From JANSYL01 sp963921255 (lineage in GTDB: Bacteria; Pseudomonadota; Alphaproteobacteria; Rhodobacterales; Rhodobacteraceae): a stretch of DNA of 64,000 nt. Made by a program: the position numbers and the translations under genes. Below the pieces are notes generated by a model. That model saw only the letters and a list, made by a program, of their open reading frames with translations. It had not been told where the DNA came from and did not search any database. Location: the NCBI GenBank assembly GCA_963921255.3, contig CAWUEW020000002.1, positions 372,001 to 436,000 on the forward strand, in the 5' to 3' direction. Shown piece by piece: positions 7,563 to 16,152 of the stretch (positions are counted from its first letter, which is position 1; each line of letters begins with the position of its first letter).

Positions 7563-8372
7563 ATGACCTTGCAAGAGCCCCACTCCGCCGCCTCTGGACA
7601 GGCGACGTCCGCCGCTGAGGTGCAGCCGCGCTTTGCCATCGTGATCCCCATGCTGGACGAGGCCGAAACGGTTGCTGCCTTGCTTGGCGAATGCGTCGCG
7701 GCGGCCGAGCCGATCGGCCCGTTCGAGATTTGCGTAACGAATGACGGCTCCAAGGATGCGACGGGCGACGCGCTGATCGCCTTTGCCGCGGCACATCCGC
7801 AGGCCCATTTGACCATCGTCACGCATGCCCGCCCGGCCGGGCAGTCCGCCGCCGTCCACGCAGCCGTGCGCGCCGCGCGTGCACCGCTGGTCTGCACCCT
7901 GGACGGCGACGGCCAGAACCCGCCGTCGGAGGTGCCGAACCTCTTGGCCCCGTTCTTGCGCACCGATGCCGACCCCAACCTGGGCCTGGTGGCCGGGCAA
8001 CGCGTCAAACGCGACGATCCGGTGGCCAAGCGCGTGGCCTCCAAGGCCGCGAATGGCATTCGGGGCTGGCTGCTCAAGGATGGCACGCGCGACACGGGCT
8101 GCGGGCTCAAGGCCTATCGGCGCGAGGCCTACCTCGCGCTTCCCTATTTCAACCATATGCACCGCTATCTGCCCGCCCTGTTTCAACGGGACGGCTGGTC
8201 GGTCGCGCATGTGGATGTGGCGCATCGCGCCCGCACGGCCGGCCGGTCGAAGTACAACAACCTTGGCCGGGCGATCGTCGGGTTGACGGATCTGTTCGGC
8301 GTGGCTTGGCTGATCCGGCGCAAACGGGCGATTTCGCGTGACGAGATGACCGTCACCCGGCCAGAGACGTAG
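7563..8372 (+). CDS. GT2 family glycosyltransferase (dolichol/polyprenyl-phosphate mannosyltransferase-like)
   Basis: This 269-residue GT-A fold protein has the N-terminal FAIVIPMLDEAETV, then VTNDGSKDATGD and the metal-binding LDGDGQNPPSEV, with a GCGLKAYRR acceptor-site motif. There are no membrane segments at the C-terminus, so it resembles the soluble DPM1/ArnC-core type, which loads a sugar onto a polyprenyl phosphate. The ATG at 7563 is chosen as the closest start before the conserved domain, and upstream in-frame sequence looks non-coding. The next gene begins 12 bases after its stop. With the LpxB-N-like protein and the ArnT-like transferase it forms a plausible lipid A or cell-envelope modification operon. 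Confidence 0.88.
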   Translation: MTLQEPHSAASGQATSAAEVQPRFAIVIPMLDEAETVAALLGECVAAAEPIGPFEICVTNDGSKDATGDALIAFAAAHPQAHLTIVTHARPAGQSAAVHAAVRAARAPLVCTLDGDGQNPPSEVPNLLAPFLRTDADPNLGLVAGQRVKRDDPVAKRVASKAANGIRGWLLKDGTRDTGCGLKAYRREAYLALPYFNHMHRYLPALFQRDGWSVAHVDVAHRARTAGRSKYNNLGRAIVGLTDLFGVAWLIRRKRAISRDEMTVTRPET

Positions 8373-8384
8373 GGGCGCGGCATC

Positions 8385-8750
8385 ATGGAAGAATGGCTGT
8401 TCGAGTTCCTCGACATCACGAGTTGGGCCAACTTCTGGTGGGTCGTCCTCGGCCTGGGCGCGCAAGCAATCTTCGCAGGGCGCTTTCTGGTGCAGTGGAT
8501 CGCCTCGGAACGCGCCGGGCGGTCCTACGTGCCAGTCGCTTTCTGGTATATCTCGATCGTCGGTGGACTGATGCTCTTGGCCTACGCGATCTGGCGGCAG
8601 GATATCGTCTTTATTCTCGGCCAGATGTTCGGCGTGATCGTTTACACCCGCAATCTGGTCCTGATCCACAAGGCCCGACGCGCCGACGCGGCCAAGGCCG
8701 CCGAAGCCGTGCGGCAGGAACAGGACGCTGCGGATGCCGCGCACCGCTGA
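8385..8750 (+). CDS. lipid-A-disaccharide synthase N-terminal-like membrane protein
   Basis: This 121-residue protein with three membrane helices matches the LABN domain (QAIFAGRFLVQWIASERAGRSYVP, then VGGLMLLAYAIWRQDIVFILGQ). Known members sit in operons with GT2 and ArnT-like enzymes and are thought to assist lipid-linked sugar transfer. The Ala-rich, charged C-terminus is cytoplasmic in this prediction. It overlaps the next gene by 17 bases. Confidence 0.88.
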   Translation: MEEWLFEFLDITSWANFWWVVLGLGAQAIFAGRFLVQWIASERAGRSYVPVAFWYISIVGGLMLLAYAIWRQDIVFILGQMFGVIVYTRNLVLIHKARRADAAKAAEAVRQEQDAADAAHR

Positions 8751-10410
8751 GGCGACCGTGGTCGATCGCGCCGCCCCTGCCCTGATTTTCCTTCTGTCGG
8801 TCGCGGCCTTTGCCATCGGCATCTGGGACATTCCCGCGCTCGACCGGGACGAAGCCCGCTTTGCACAGGCCGTGCGCCAAATGGTCGACACCGGGGATTA
8901 CGTGGACATCCGGTTCCATGACGGGCCGCGCCATAACAAGCCGATCGGGATTTACTGGCTGCAATCGGTCATGGTCTGGATCTTTGGCGAGGCGGGGATC
9001 TGGGTCCATCGGCTGGTGTCAGTATTGGCCGCCGCCCTGAGTGCGGTTGCGCTGATCTGGGCCGGGGCGCCGCTTGTCGGGCGCAAGGCCGCGGTTTGGG
9101 CAGGTCTGATCCTGGCCACGATCTTCATGACGCACGCCGAAGCCCGGATCGCGAAAACCGACGCGACCCTGTTGCTAACCATCATCCTGGCCATGGGGGC
9201 GCTGGCCCGGGTCTGGATCGCGCGAACCGTCAGCCCGTGGATCGCAGCGACCTTCTGGACGGCCCTTGCCGCGGGCATCCTGGTCAAAGGGCCGATCATT
9301 CTGATGCCCGTACTCGGGACGATCCTGTGGCTCAGCCTCAAGGACCGCAACCTGTCCTGGCTGGCCGGTCTGCGCCCCCTGCCCGGCCTTGCCTGGGCCG
9401 TCCTGCTGGCCGCCCCGTGGTACATTGCCATCATCTGGATCACCGACGGGGGGTTCCTGCTGGACAGTCTGGTCGCCGATCTTGGCAACAAGGTCACGAC
9501 GGATGCCGAGGCCGATGGCACGCCGCCGGGCACCTACCTGGTGGCCTTTTGGCTGACCTTCTGGCCCTGGGGCCTGCTGGCGCCGCTGGCGGCCTTGTGG
9601 CTGTGGCGCGGCAAAGGGACGCCCGAGGGCGCGTTCCTGTTGGGGTGGATCGTGCCCACGTGGATTATGTTCGAGGTGGTCCAGACGAAGCTGGTTCACT
9701 ACACCTTGCCCACCTATCCCGCGATCGCGCTGGCCTGTGGCGTGGTGCTGGCCGGGATCACGGCACGGGACACAGCCTTCCGGGGATGGGCCGCGCATTT
9801 TGGGACGGCACTGTTTGCGCTCGGGACGATCAGTTTTGCCGGATTGATCATCTGGGCCCCGATGGAATGGGGCGACGGGCTGCATCCTGTCGCGACCGGT
9901 CTGGCCGTTTCGGCCACGGTCATCGCGGGGGTCGCTGTTGTCTGGATGTACACTGGCAAAGCCCGGCAGGCGGCCGTCGCTTTGGCGGGCGGGGCCGTCA
10001 TCATGTTAACGGGCCTCTTTTCCGGCGCCGTGCCCGCGCTGACGCAGCTTTGGATGACGCCGCGCGTGGCCCATGCGATGGAGATGCACGCCTGCCTGAG
10101 CGGGGATGTCGGGTTCGTCGGGTTCCATGAGCCCTCGACGGTTTTCACCTTCGGGCGCGACACCCGACTTTTGGGGGCGGACAGCGTGCTGCCGTTCCTG
10201 TCGGATGCGCCGGACCGCGCGGCCTGGGTGCCGCTGGCGACGGTGGCCGAGATCGGGCTGGACCCAAGCGGTGGAGCCGAGGGCGTCACCCTGGTGACGG
10301 GGCAGAACTATTCGAACGGGCGGGACGTGGCGCTGCGGTTGCTGGTTTCACCCGGTGTCGTTGCCCCCGCTGATCCCTGCCCCGGCGCACCGCTCGAAAG
10401 CGAATCGTAG
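8734..10410 (+). CDS. ArnT-like (GT39/GT83) polyprenyl-phosphate-sugar transferase
   Basis: This 558-residue multi-spanning protein begins with a helix followed by the conserved periplasmic loop ALDRDEARFAQAVRQM, where the DE pair corresponds to the catalytic acidic residues of PMT/ArnT enzymes. HNKPIGIYWLQS is the next family motif. The C-terminal soluble part is about 130 residues. It probably transfers a sugar from a polyprenyl phosphate carrier, made by the GT2 enzyme upstream, to lipid A or another envelope acceptor. The exact sugar cannot be read from sequence. Confidence 0.88.
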   Translation: MPRTAEATVVDRAAPALIFLLSVAAFAIGIWDIPALDRDEARFAQAVRQMVDTGDYVDIRFHDGPRHNKPIGIYWLQSVMVWIFGEAGIWVHRLVSVLAAALSAVALIWAGAPLVGRKAAVWAGLILATIFMTHAEARIAKTDATLLLTIILAMGALARVWIARTVSPWIAATFWTALAAGILVKGPIILMPVLGTILWLSLKDRNLSWLAGLRPLPGLAWAVLLAAPWYIAIIWITDGGFLLDSLVADLGNKVTTDAEADGTPPGTYLVAFWLTFWPWGLLAPLAALWLWRGKGTPEGAFLLGWIVPTWIMFEVVQTKLVHYTLPTYPAIALACGVVLAGITARDTAFRGWAAHFGTALFALGTISFAGLIIWAPMEWGDGLHPVATGLAVSATVIAGVAVVWMYTGKARQAAVALAGGAVIMLTGLFSGAVPALTQLWMTPRVAHAMEMHACLSGDVGFVGFHEPSTVFTFGRDTRLLGADSVLPFLSDAPDRAAWVPLATVAEIGLDPSGGAEGVTLVTGQNYSNGRDVALRLLVSPGVVAPADPCPGAPLESES

Positions 10411-10456
10411 ACAGGTCTGTCCAATTGCGTTTAGCGTCCTTCTGGACAGGTCTGTA
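10410..10456 (+). promoter_or_regulatory. two operator-like dyads upstream of the dimethylglycine-dehydrogenase-like gene
   Basis: GACAGGTCTGTC (10410-10421) is a perfect dyad with a two-base centre. A second copy, GACAGGTCTGTA (10445-10456), starts 35 bases later, so the 11-bp GACAGGTCTGT is repeated directly. This form suits a TetR-type dimer site. The TetR gene at 14513 in the same cassette is the obvious candidate ligand, which is inference. Confidence 0.55.
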
Positions 10457-10463
10457 CAGGAGG

Positions 10464-10530
10464 GCAGAAAACACATGTTTTCTGCGTGGAAATCGTAAGA
10501 TTTCCGTGCGTTTTCCGTGACGGAAAACGC
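10464..10530. other. three consecutive hairpins in the leader of the dimethylglycine-dehydrogenase-like gene
   Basis: Three inverted repeats follow each other, each separated by the dinucleotide GT. The arms are GCAGAAAAC/GTTTTCTGC (10464-10485), GGAAATC/GATTTCC (10488-10505) and GCGTTTTCCGT/ACGGAAAACGC (10508-10530). They lie 38 bases before the start codon. A structured leader, a repeat-type extragenic palindrome or protein sites are all possible. Confidence 0.7.
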
Positions 10531-10567
10531 CGCCGTGCCCAGGCCGACGCGATTGGGAGAAGCGATC

Positions 10568-12973
10568 ATGAACAGCCATTACCGGGTCGTCATCATTGGC
10601 GGCGGCGTTGTCGGCACCTCGGTGCTGTATCACCTGGCCAAATTCGGATGGAGCGACGTGTGCCTGCTGGAACGGTCGGTTCTGACAGCCGGCTCGTCCT
10701 GGCACGCCGCGGGCGGCATTCACGCCCTGAACGCCGACCCGAATATGGCCGCGCTTCAGGCCTACACGATCGACCTGCTGTCGGAGATCGAGAAGGAAAG
10801 CGGCCAGTCGATCGGCTTGCACATGACGGGCGGCCTGACGATGGCCGGGACGCCGGAGCGGTGGGAATGGCTGCAATCGGCCTATCGGGTGTTCCAGTCC
10901 ATCGGCATTGAAGACTGCGAGCTGGTGACGCCGGAAGAGGCGCAACGGCGCTGCCCCATCATGTCGACCGACGGGCTGTTGGGGGGCATGTGGGCCGACC
11001 GCGAAGGCTATGTGGACACCACGGGCACCGTCCACGCCTATGCCATCGCCGCCAAGAAACGCGGGGCCAGCTATTTCGAGCACACCAAGGTGGAAGAGCT
11101 GATCCAAACCGCGGACGGCTGGCAGGTTGTCACCGACAAGGGCACGATCACCTGCGAGCACGTGGTCAACGCGGCGGGCCTTTGGGCCAAGCAGGTGGGC
11201 CGCATGGCGGGGATCGAACTGCCCGTCAGCCCGCTGAAGCACCACTACCTGATTTCCGACACCATCCCCGAGTTGGAGCAGCTGGATTTCGAAGTGCCCA
11301 TGACGGTCGACCTCGAAGGGTTCACCTATTTGCGGCAGGACCAGAAAGGTGTCCTGCTTGGGATATACGAGATCGAGCATGAACACTGGGCGATGGACGG
11401 CGCGCCGTGGACCTACGGAATGGAGTTGTTCCAGGAGCAAACCGACCGGATCGAGCAGGAACTGATCCTTGGCTTCGAACGCTATCCGGCCTTGCAGACC
11501 ACGGGTGTGAAAACCTGGGTCAACGGGGCGTTCACCTTCTCGCCGGATGGCAACCCTCTGGTGGGGCCGGTGCCCGGCAAGCGCGGCTATTGGAGCGCGT
11601 GCGCCGTGATGGCGGGCTTCCTGCAGGGCGGCGGTGTCGGCAAGACCCTGGCCGAGTGGATGATCCATGGCGAACCCGAGGCCGATGCCTGGTGCATGGA
11701 CGTCGCGCGCTACGGCACATGGGCCGAGAACAAGGAATACATCAAGCAAACCACTGGCCAGTTCTATTCCCGGCGGTTCGTGATGACCTATCCCAACGAA
11801 CAATTGCCCGCCGGTCGGCCGCTGAAACGGGCCCCGGCCTATTCCGACATGACGGCCGCCGGCGCCCTTTGGGGCCAGTCCTGGGACATGGAAGTGCCGC
11901 TGTACTTCGCACCCCAGGGGTTCGAGGAAACCCCGACCCTCAAGCGATCAAATGCGCATGACATCGTTGCGGCCGAATGCAAGGCCACGCGCGAGGGCGT
12001 GGGCCTGCTCGATATTTCCGCCTTCTCGCGCTACGAGGTGTCGGGGCCGAACGCCGAAGCCTGGCTCGACAAGATCATGGCCTCGAAGCTGCCCAAACCG
12101 GGGCGGGCCAAGCTTGCGCCGATGTTGGGCCACGACGGGCGGCTCAAGGGCGACCTCACCGTCTTCAACTGGGGCGACGGCACGTGGTGGATCATGGGCT
12201 CCTACTACCTGCGCCGCTGGCACATGCGCTGGTTCGACGACCACATGGAAGACGGCGTGCAGGTCCGCGATCTGGGCGAAGAGATGTGCGGGTTCTCCTT
12301 GTCGGGGCCCAAATCGCGCAAGGTGATCGAAAAACTGACGGATGCGCCCGTTGGCGATTTGCCGTTCATGGGCATCATGGACGCCGATATCGGGCTGATC
12401 CGCGCCAAGGTGGGGCGTCTCTCGGTCACGGGCGAACTCGGGTTCGAGATCAACTGCCGCTACGGCGACCACATCACGCTGCGGCGGATGCTGCTGGAGG
12501 CCGGCGCCGACGAGGGCATGGTCGAGATTGGCTTCAACGCCCTGCTTTCGCTGCGGCTGGAGAAAAGCTTTGGCATCTGGAACGCCGAGTTCACCCAAGG
12601 TTACACGCCCGGTGAAACGGGCATGGACCGCTGGATTGCGTGGGACAAGGGCGCGTTTGTGGGCAAGGACGCCGCCATCGCCGAACGTGATGGAAATGGA
12701 CCCGCCAAGATTTTGGTCACGCTCGAGGTCGAAGATGGCGATTCGGATGCCAGCGGGTACGAGCCGGTCTGGGCCGGGGACAAGAAGATTGGCTTCGTGA
12801 CCTCGGGCGGTTACGGCCACACGCTTGGCAAATCTCTGGCCATGGCGCTGATCGATCCGGATCACGCGGCAGAGGGCAGCGACCTGTCGGTCCATGTCGT
12901 CGGGGTGGAACGCGCGGCCAAGGTCGTCGCGGCCTCGCCCTACGATCCGGCTGGCAAGGCCATGCGGGGATGA
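10568..12973 (+). CDS. FAD-dependent dimethylglycine/sarcosine dehydrogenase-like oxidoreductase
   Basis: This 801-residue protein has an N-terminal DAO fold (VVIIGGGVVGTSVLYHL), the SSWHAAGG motif whose His carries covalent FAD in dimethylglycine dehydrogenases, and, from about residue 430, a GcvT-like folate-binding domain with its C-terminal barrel (ending near residue 790). Known relatives demethylate N-methylated amines and pass the one-carbon unit to tetrahydrofolate. The ATG at 10568 is preceded by GGGAGAAG, and an upstream extension of the frame from 10517 covers the hairpin region and is rejected. Its TGA overlaps the MttB-like ATG, so translation is coupled. The substrate is probably a methylated amine. 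Confidence 0.88.
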   Translation: MNSHYRVVIIGGGVVGTSVLYHLAKFGWSDVCLLERSVLTAGSSWHAAGGIHALNADPNMAALQAYTIDLLSEIEKESGQSIGLHMTGGLTMAGTPERWEWLQSAYRVFQSIGIEDCELVTPEEAQRRCPIMSTDGLLGGMWADREGYVDTTGTVHAYAIAAKKRGASYFEHTKVEELIQTADGWQVVTDKGTITCEHVVNAAGLWAKQVGRMAGIELPVSPLKHHYLISDTIPELEQLDFEVPMTVDLEGFTYLRQDQKGVLLGIYEIEHEHWAMDGAPWTYGMELFQEQTDRIEQELILGFERYPALQTTGVKTWVNGAFTFSPDGNPLVGPVPGKRGYWSACAVMAGFLQGGGVGKTLAEWMIHGEPEADAWCMDVARYGTWAENKEYIKQTTGQFYSRRFVMTYPNEQLPAGRPLKRAPAYSDMTAAGALWGQSWDMEVPLYFAPQGFEETPTLKRSNAHDIVAAECKATREGVGLLDISAFSRYEVSGPNAEAWLDKIMASKLPKPGRAKLAPMLGHDGRLKGDLTVFNWGDGTWWIMGSYYLRRWHMRWFDDHMEDGVQVRDLGEEMCGFSLSGPKSRKVIEKLTDAPVGDLPFMGIMDADIGLIRAKVGRLSVTGELGFEINCRYGDHITLRRMLLEAGADEGMVEIGFNALLSLRLEKSFGIWNAEFTQGYTPGETGMDRWIAWDKGAFVGKDAAIAERDGNGPAKILVTLEVEDGDSDASGYEPVWAGDKKIGFVTSGGYGHTLGKSLAMALIDPDHAAEGSDLSVHVVGVERAAKVVAASPYDPAGKAMRG

Positions 12974-14511
12974 CCACGCCGACCCCTGCCCGCGCCCGCC
13001 GTCGGGGGCGGGCCAATGCCCAAGCCGCGCCCAAGGGGCGGGATGTCAACTTTCGGCAGTTGCGCAACCCGTTCCCGATCATGTCCGTGTTTTCCGACGA
13101 CGAAGCGGCCAATATGCACGCCGCCGCGCTGGAGATGCTTGAAACCCTCGGCATGAAAGTCCTGCTGCCCGAGGCGCGAGGCATCCTGAAATCCGGGGGG
13201 GCGCGGGTCGAGGACGAGATGGTCTACCTGGGCCGCGACATGATCGAGGCGGCGCTGGCCACGGCGCCGAAATCGATCCACTGCCGCGCCGGGGCCGCGC
13301 ACCGCGACGTGACGTTGGAACTGGGGACCATCGCGTTCCAACCGGGGGCCGGGGCGCCCCATGCCACCGATCTGAAACGCGGGCGCCGGCCGGGCAGCGG
13401 TTCGGATTTTACCGACTACACCCGCATGGCGCACCACTACGACGTGTTCCAGATGATGAGCCCCTCGGTCGAACCGCAGGATGTACCCACCCATCTGCGC
13501 CACTATTTCACCACGCGCATCCAGATGACCCTGACGGACAAGTTTCCGTTTCTCTTTGCACGTGGCACCCCGCAAACCCTTGATAATTTTGAGATGCTGC
13601 GGATTTCGCGTGGGTTGAGCGAGGATGAATTCCGCAGTGGCGTGCATGCCTACACGATCATCAACACCAACTCGCCCCGCACGTTGGATGTGCCCATGGC
13701 CCAAGGGCTGATCGACTTTGCACGGGCGGGCCAGCTGTCGATTGTGACACCCTTTACCCTGATGGGAGCCATGGCCCCGATCACGGTGGCCGGGGCCATC
13801 ACGCTCAGCCACGCGGAATGTCTGGCCGCGATCACCCTGACCCAGTTGGTCAATCCCGGTGCGCCGGTCTGCTACGGCACCTTCACCTCCAATGTCGACA
13901 TGAAATCCGGCGCGCCCGCCTTTGGGACGCCGACGCATTTCCAGGCCTCACTCGCGGCCGGCCAGATGGCCCGCATGTTGGGCCTGCCGTGGCGGTCGGC
14001 CGCGGGATCGGCCTCGAATCTCAACGACGTGCAGGCGGCCAATGAGAACCAATTGGGGCTTTGGGGCTGTCTTCTGGCCGGTGCGACCGTGATCATTCAT
14101 TCGGCCGGGTGGCTCGAAGGGGGGCTGACCGTCAGCTACGAAAAAATCGTCACGGATGTCGAAGTGTTGAACATGGTGGCCGAGTTGTGCGCCGGAAACA
14201 AAGCCGGGCCCGACGAGATCGGCCTGGCCAATGCGCTGGCCCATGTTGCGCCTTCGGGGCATTTCTTTGCCGCGCCGCAGACAATGGACCGGTACATTAC
14301 CGAGTTCTACGAGCCGGTCGTCCATGACTATGCCAATTTCGGCACCTGGACCGAACGCGGCGCACGCGATGCGTCAAGCCGCGCAACGGATGTCTGGCAG
14401 GCGATCCTTGATGCACCGGAACTGGCGCTTTTGCCCCCCGACCGACTGGGCGCATTGGACGACTTCATCGCGCGCCGCACCGCCGATGGCGGCGCCCCAC
14501 CGGAAAGCTGA
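12970..14511 (+). CDS. MttB-like (non-pyrrolysine) methylamine or betaine methyltransferase
   Basis: This 513-residue member of the trimethylamine-methyltransferase family (COG5598) has HFQASLAAGQMARMLGLPWRS and SAGWLEGGLTVSYEK, typical of the TIM-barrel core. No in-frame TAG interrupts it, so it is of the non-pyrrolysine type, to which the glycine-betaine methyltransferase MtgB belongs. Those enzymes normally pass methyl groups to a corrinoid protein, and none is encoded in this window. The N-terminus is a basic, Ala/Arg-rich tail of about 25 residues. It overlaps the preceding dehydrogenase-like gene by 4 bases, and the TetR gene starts 1 base after its stop. Confidence 0.88.
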   Translation: MTTPTPARARRRGRANAQAAPKGRDVNFRQLRNPFPIMSVFSDDEAANMHAAALEMLETLGMKVLLPEARGILKSGGARVEDEMVYLGRDMIEAALATAPKSIHCRAGAAHRDVTLELGTIAFQPGAGAPHATDLKRGRRPGSGSDFTDYTRMAHHYDVFQMMSPSVEPQDVPTHLRHYFTTRIQMTLTDKFPFLFARGTPQTLDNFEMLRISRGLSEDEFRSGVHAYTIINTNSPRTLDVPMAQGLIDFARAGQLSIVTPFTLMGAMAPITVAGAITLSHAECLAAITLTQLVNPGAPVCYGTFTSNVDMKSGAPAFGTPTHFQASLAAGQMARMLGLPWRSAAGSASNLNDVQAANENQLGLWGCLLAGATVIIHSAGWLEGGLTVSYEKIVTDVEVLNMVAELCAGNKAGPDEIGLANALAHVAPSGHFFAAPQTMDRYITEFYEPVVHDYANFGTWTERGARDASSRATDVWQAILDAPELALLPPDRLGALDDFIARRTADGGAPPES

Positions 14512-14512
14512 G

Positions 14513-15187
14513 ATGTCGCGCCCATCCCCCATCTTGCATCGGGACGACCCGGACAAGCCGCCTCTGTCGGGCGCGACGAAAGTCACCCGCGAGGATTGGC
14601 TCGCGCAGGCGCGGGACCTTTTGGTGCATGATGGAGTGGCCGACGTGAAAATCGCGCGGATCGGTCAGAATCTGAACGTTTCCAGATCGAGTTTCTATTG
14701 GTATTTCAAAAATTTAGATGATCTTCTTCATGCACTGCTTGAGGAATGGGAGGCCCGCAACACGAAGGTCATTCTACGCAACTGTGCCCTTCCGGCGCGC
14801 AGCATCACCCAATCGGTCTGTAACTTCTTCCTGTGTTTCGTCGACCCCGCCCTGTTCGATCAAGGCTTGGACTTCGCCGTGCGGGAATGGGCCCGGCGGG
14901 ATGCATCCGTCCGCGCCCGGATCGACGAAGCCGACCAACGGCGCCTTGCGGCGGTGACCGCCATGTATCAGCGCCACGGCTATGACGCCGCGGATGCGGA
15001 TATCCGCGCGCGTATCCTGTATTACATGCAGCTTGGCTATCATGCGTTGGATGTGCGCGAGGCGACCGAAACCCGCGTCGGACGGATCGAGGGGTATTTG
15101 CGCGGGTTCACCGGGGTCGACCCCGCGCCCGAGGATATGGCCGATCTGATGGCGATGGCCCGCGCGCTTCCTGACCCGGCCCGTTAG
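14513..15187 (+). CDS. TetR-family regulator of the dehydrogenase/MttB cassette
   Basis: This 224-residue protein has an N-terminal helix-turn-helix (KIARIGQNLNVSRSSFYWYFKNLDDLLHALL near residues 43-73) and a ligand-binding domain of normal length. The ATG lies 1 base after the MttB-like stop, so it is the last gene of this operon. It ends convergently with the D-2-hydroxyacid dehydrogenase gene, overlapping by 4 bases. It may act on the GACAGGTCTGTC dyads upstream of the operon, which is inference. Confidence 0.88.
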   Translation: MSRPSPILHRDDPDKPPLSGATKVTREDWLAQARDLLVHDGVADVKIARIGQNLNVSRSSFYWYFKNLDDLLHALLEEWEARNTKVILRNCALPARSITQSVCNFFLCFVDPALFDQGLDFAVREWARRDASVRARIDEADQRRLAAVTAMYQRHGYDAADADIRARILYYMQLGYHALDVREATETRVGRIEGYLRGFTGVDPAPEDMADLMAMARALPDPAR

Positions 15188-16152
15188 TAGCCGCGCACCG
15201 GATCGACGACGTTTCGCAGAGGGTGGCCGCCGCGCCAGCGCCTGAGGTTGTCCAGGAAGAGATCAAACGACGCCTGCCGCCATCCCTCATAAACCGAGGA
15301 GCAATGCGGTGAGATCAGGGTGTTCGGTGCCGTCCAGAGCGGGGCATCTTGTGGCAGCGGCTCGGTCTCGAACACATCCAGCGCGGCGCCGCCGACCGTT
15401 CCGTCCCGCAACGCCGTGCTCAATGCCGCCCCGTCCACCACGCCGCCCCGCGACACATCGGCCAGAAGGACGCCCCGCTTCATCGCCGCAAAGGCAGAGG
15501 GCCCAAGCAGTCCCCGGGTTTGCGGGATCAGCGGCACACACACCGCGATGGCATCCGCACGGGGGAGCAACGCGGGAAGGTCGCCTGCCGGATACACCTC
15601 ATCCACGTCCGCCACAGGCTCCGGGCGCGCGCGCGTGCCGAGCACGGTCATGCCAAAGGCCTTGGCCCGCGACGCCAGAGCTTTGCCGGTATGACCCAAC
15701 CCTATGATCAAAAGGGTTTTTCCCTTCAATGGGCGCACGGTGCGCGGCGCCCAGACCCGATTGGATTGGTCTGCCGCCAAGCCCGGCACGTCCAATGTGA
15801 AATGCAGGAACCCGCCCAAGATGTATTCGGCCATCATGTCAGCCGCGACGCCAGCCGCGTTGGTGACCGTCACGCGGGCTGTGTTCCACTGTCCGAAATG
15901 ATCCGTTCCGACCCCGGCATTGGCGACCCATCCCGGACCGTCCGGGCCAAAGATCGCGTCGCGGGGGAAGCCGACCGTTCCGGCAAACCGCACGGAATAC
16001 AGGATATCCGGCCGGAACGCGGCGATCTGCGCGGGCAAGCCCTTGTAATCATTGCAGGTTGCAACCGTGGCGCCCGGCATCGCGGCGCGCAACGTGTCGG
16101 CCAGGTCGTCCGTTTCGTCATTGTGCAACAGGATCCGCGGCGCGTCAGGCAT
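15184..16152 (-). CDS. D-2-hydroxyacid dehydrogenase (NAD-dependent)
   Basis: This 322-residue protein of the glycerate/phosphoglycerate dehydrogenase superfamily has the NAD motif LLIIGLGHTGKAL near residues 141-153 and the catalytic Arg (VSRGGVVDGAAL), Glu (VFETEPLPQDAPLW) and His (LISPHCSSV). The ATG at 16152 overlaps the stop region of the upstream MmgE/PrpD gene, and longer in-frame sequence is that gene in another frame. It is the last gene of the six-gene run starting at hyuA, where it would reduce or oxidise a 2-oxo/2-hydroxy acid. The true substrate is unknown. Confidence 0.88.
   Translation of the reverse strand: MPDAPRILLHNDETDDLADTLRAAMPGATVATCNDYKGLPAQIAAFRPDILYSVRFAGTVGFPRDAIFGPDGPGWVANAGVGTDHFGQWNTARVTVTNAAGVAADMMAEYILGGFLHFTLDVPGLAADQSNRVWAPRTVRPLKGKTLLIIGLGHTGKALASRAKAFGMTVLGTRARPEPVADVDEVYPAGDLPALLPRADAIAVCVPLIPQTRGLLGPSAFAAMKRGVLLADVSRGGVVDGAALSTALRDGTVGGAALDVFETEPLPQDAPLWTAPNTLISPHCSSVYEGWRQASFDLFLDNLRRWRGGHPLRNVVDPVRGY

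Noticed and set aside
7431..8891. 486-codon minus-strand frame opposite the GT2 and LABN genes
   Set aside because: It is a high-GC shadow frame, with no recognisable motif and rich in Arg/Pro/Gly.
10286..11803. 505-codon minus-strand frame opposite the dimethylglycine-dehydrogenase-like gene
   Set aside because: It is antisense to a strongly conserved gene, and its sequence is low-complexity shadow.
12970..14511. Pyrrolysine-type MttB
   Set aside because: No in-frame TAG interrupts the gene, and no pyl genes are seen.
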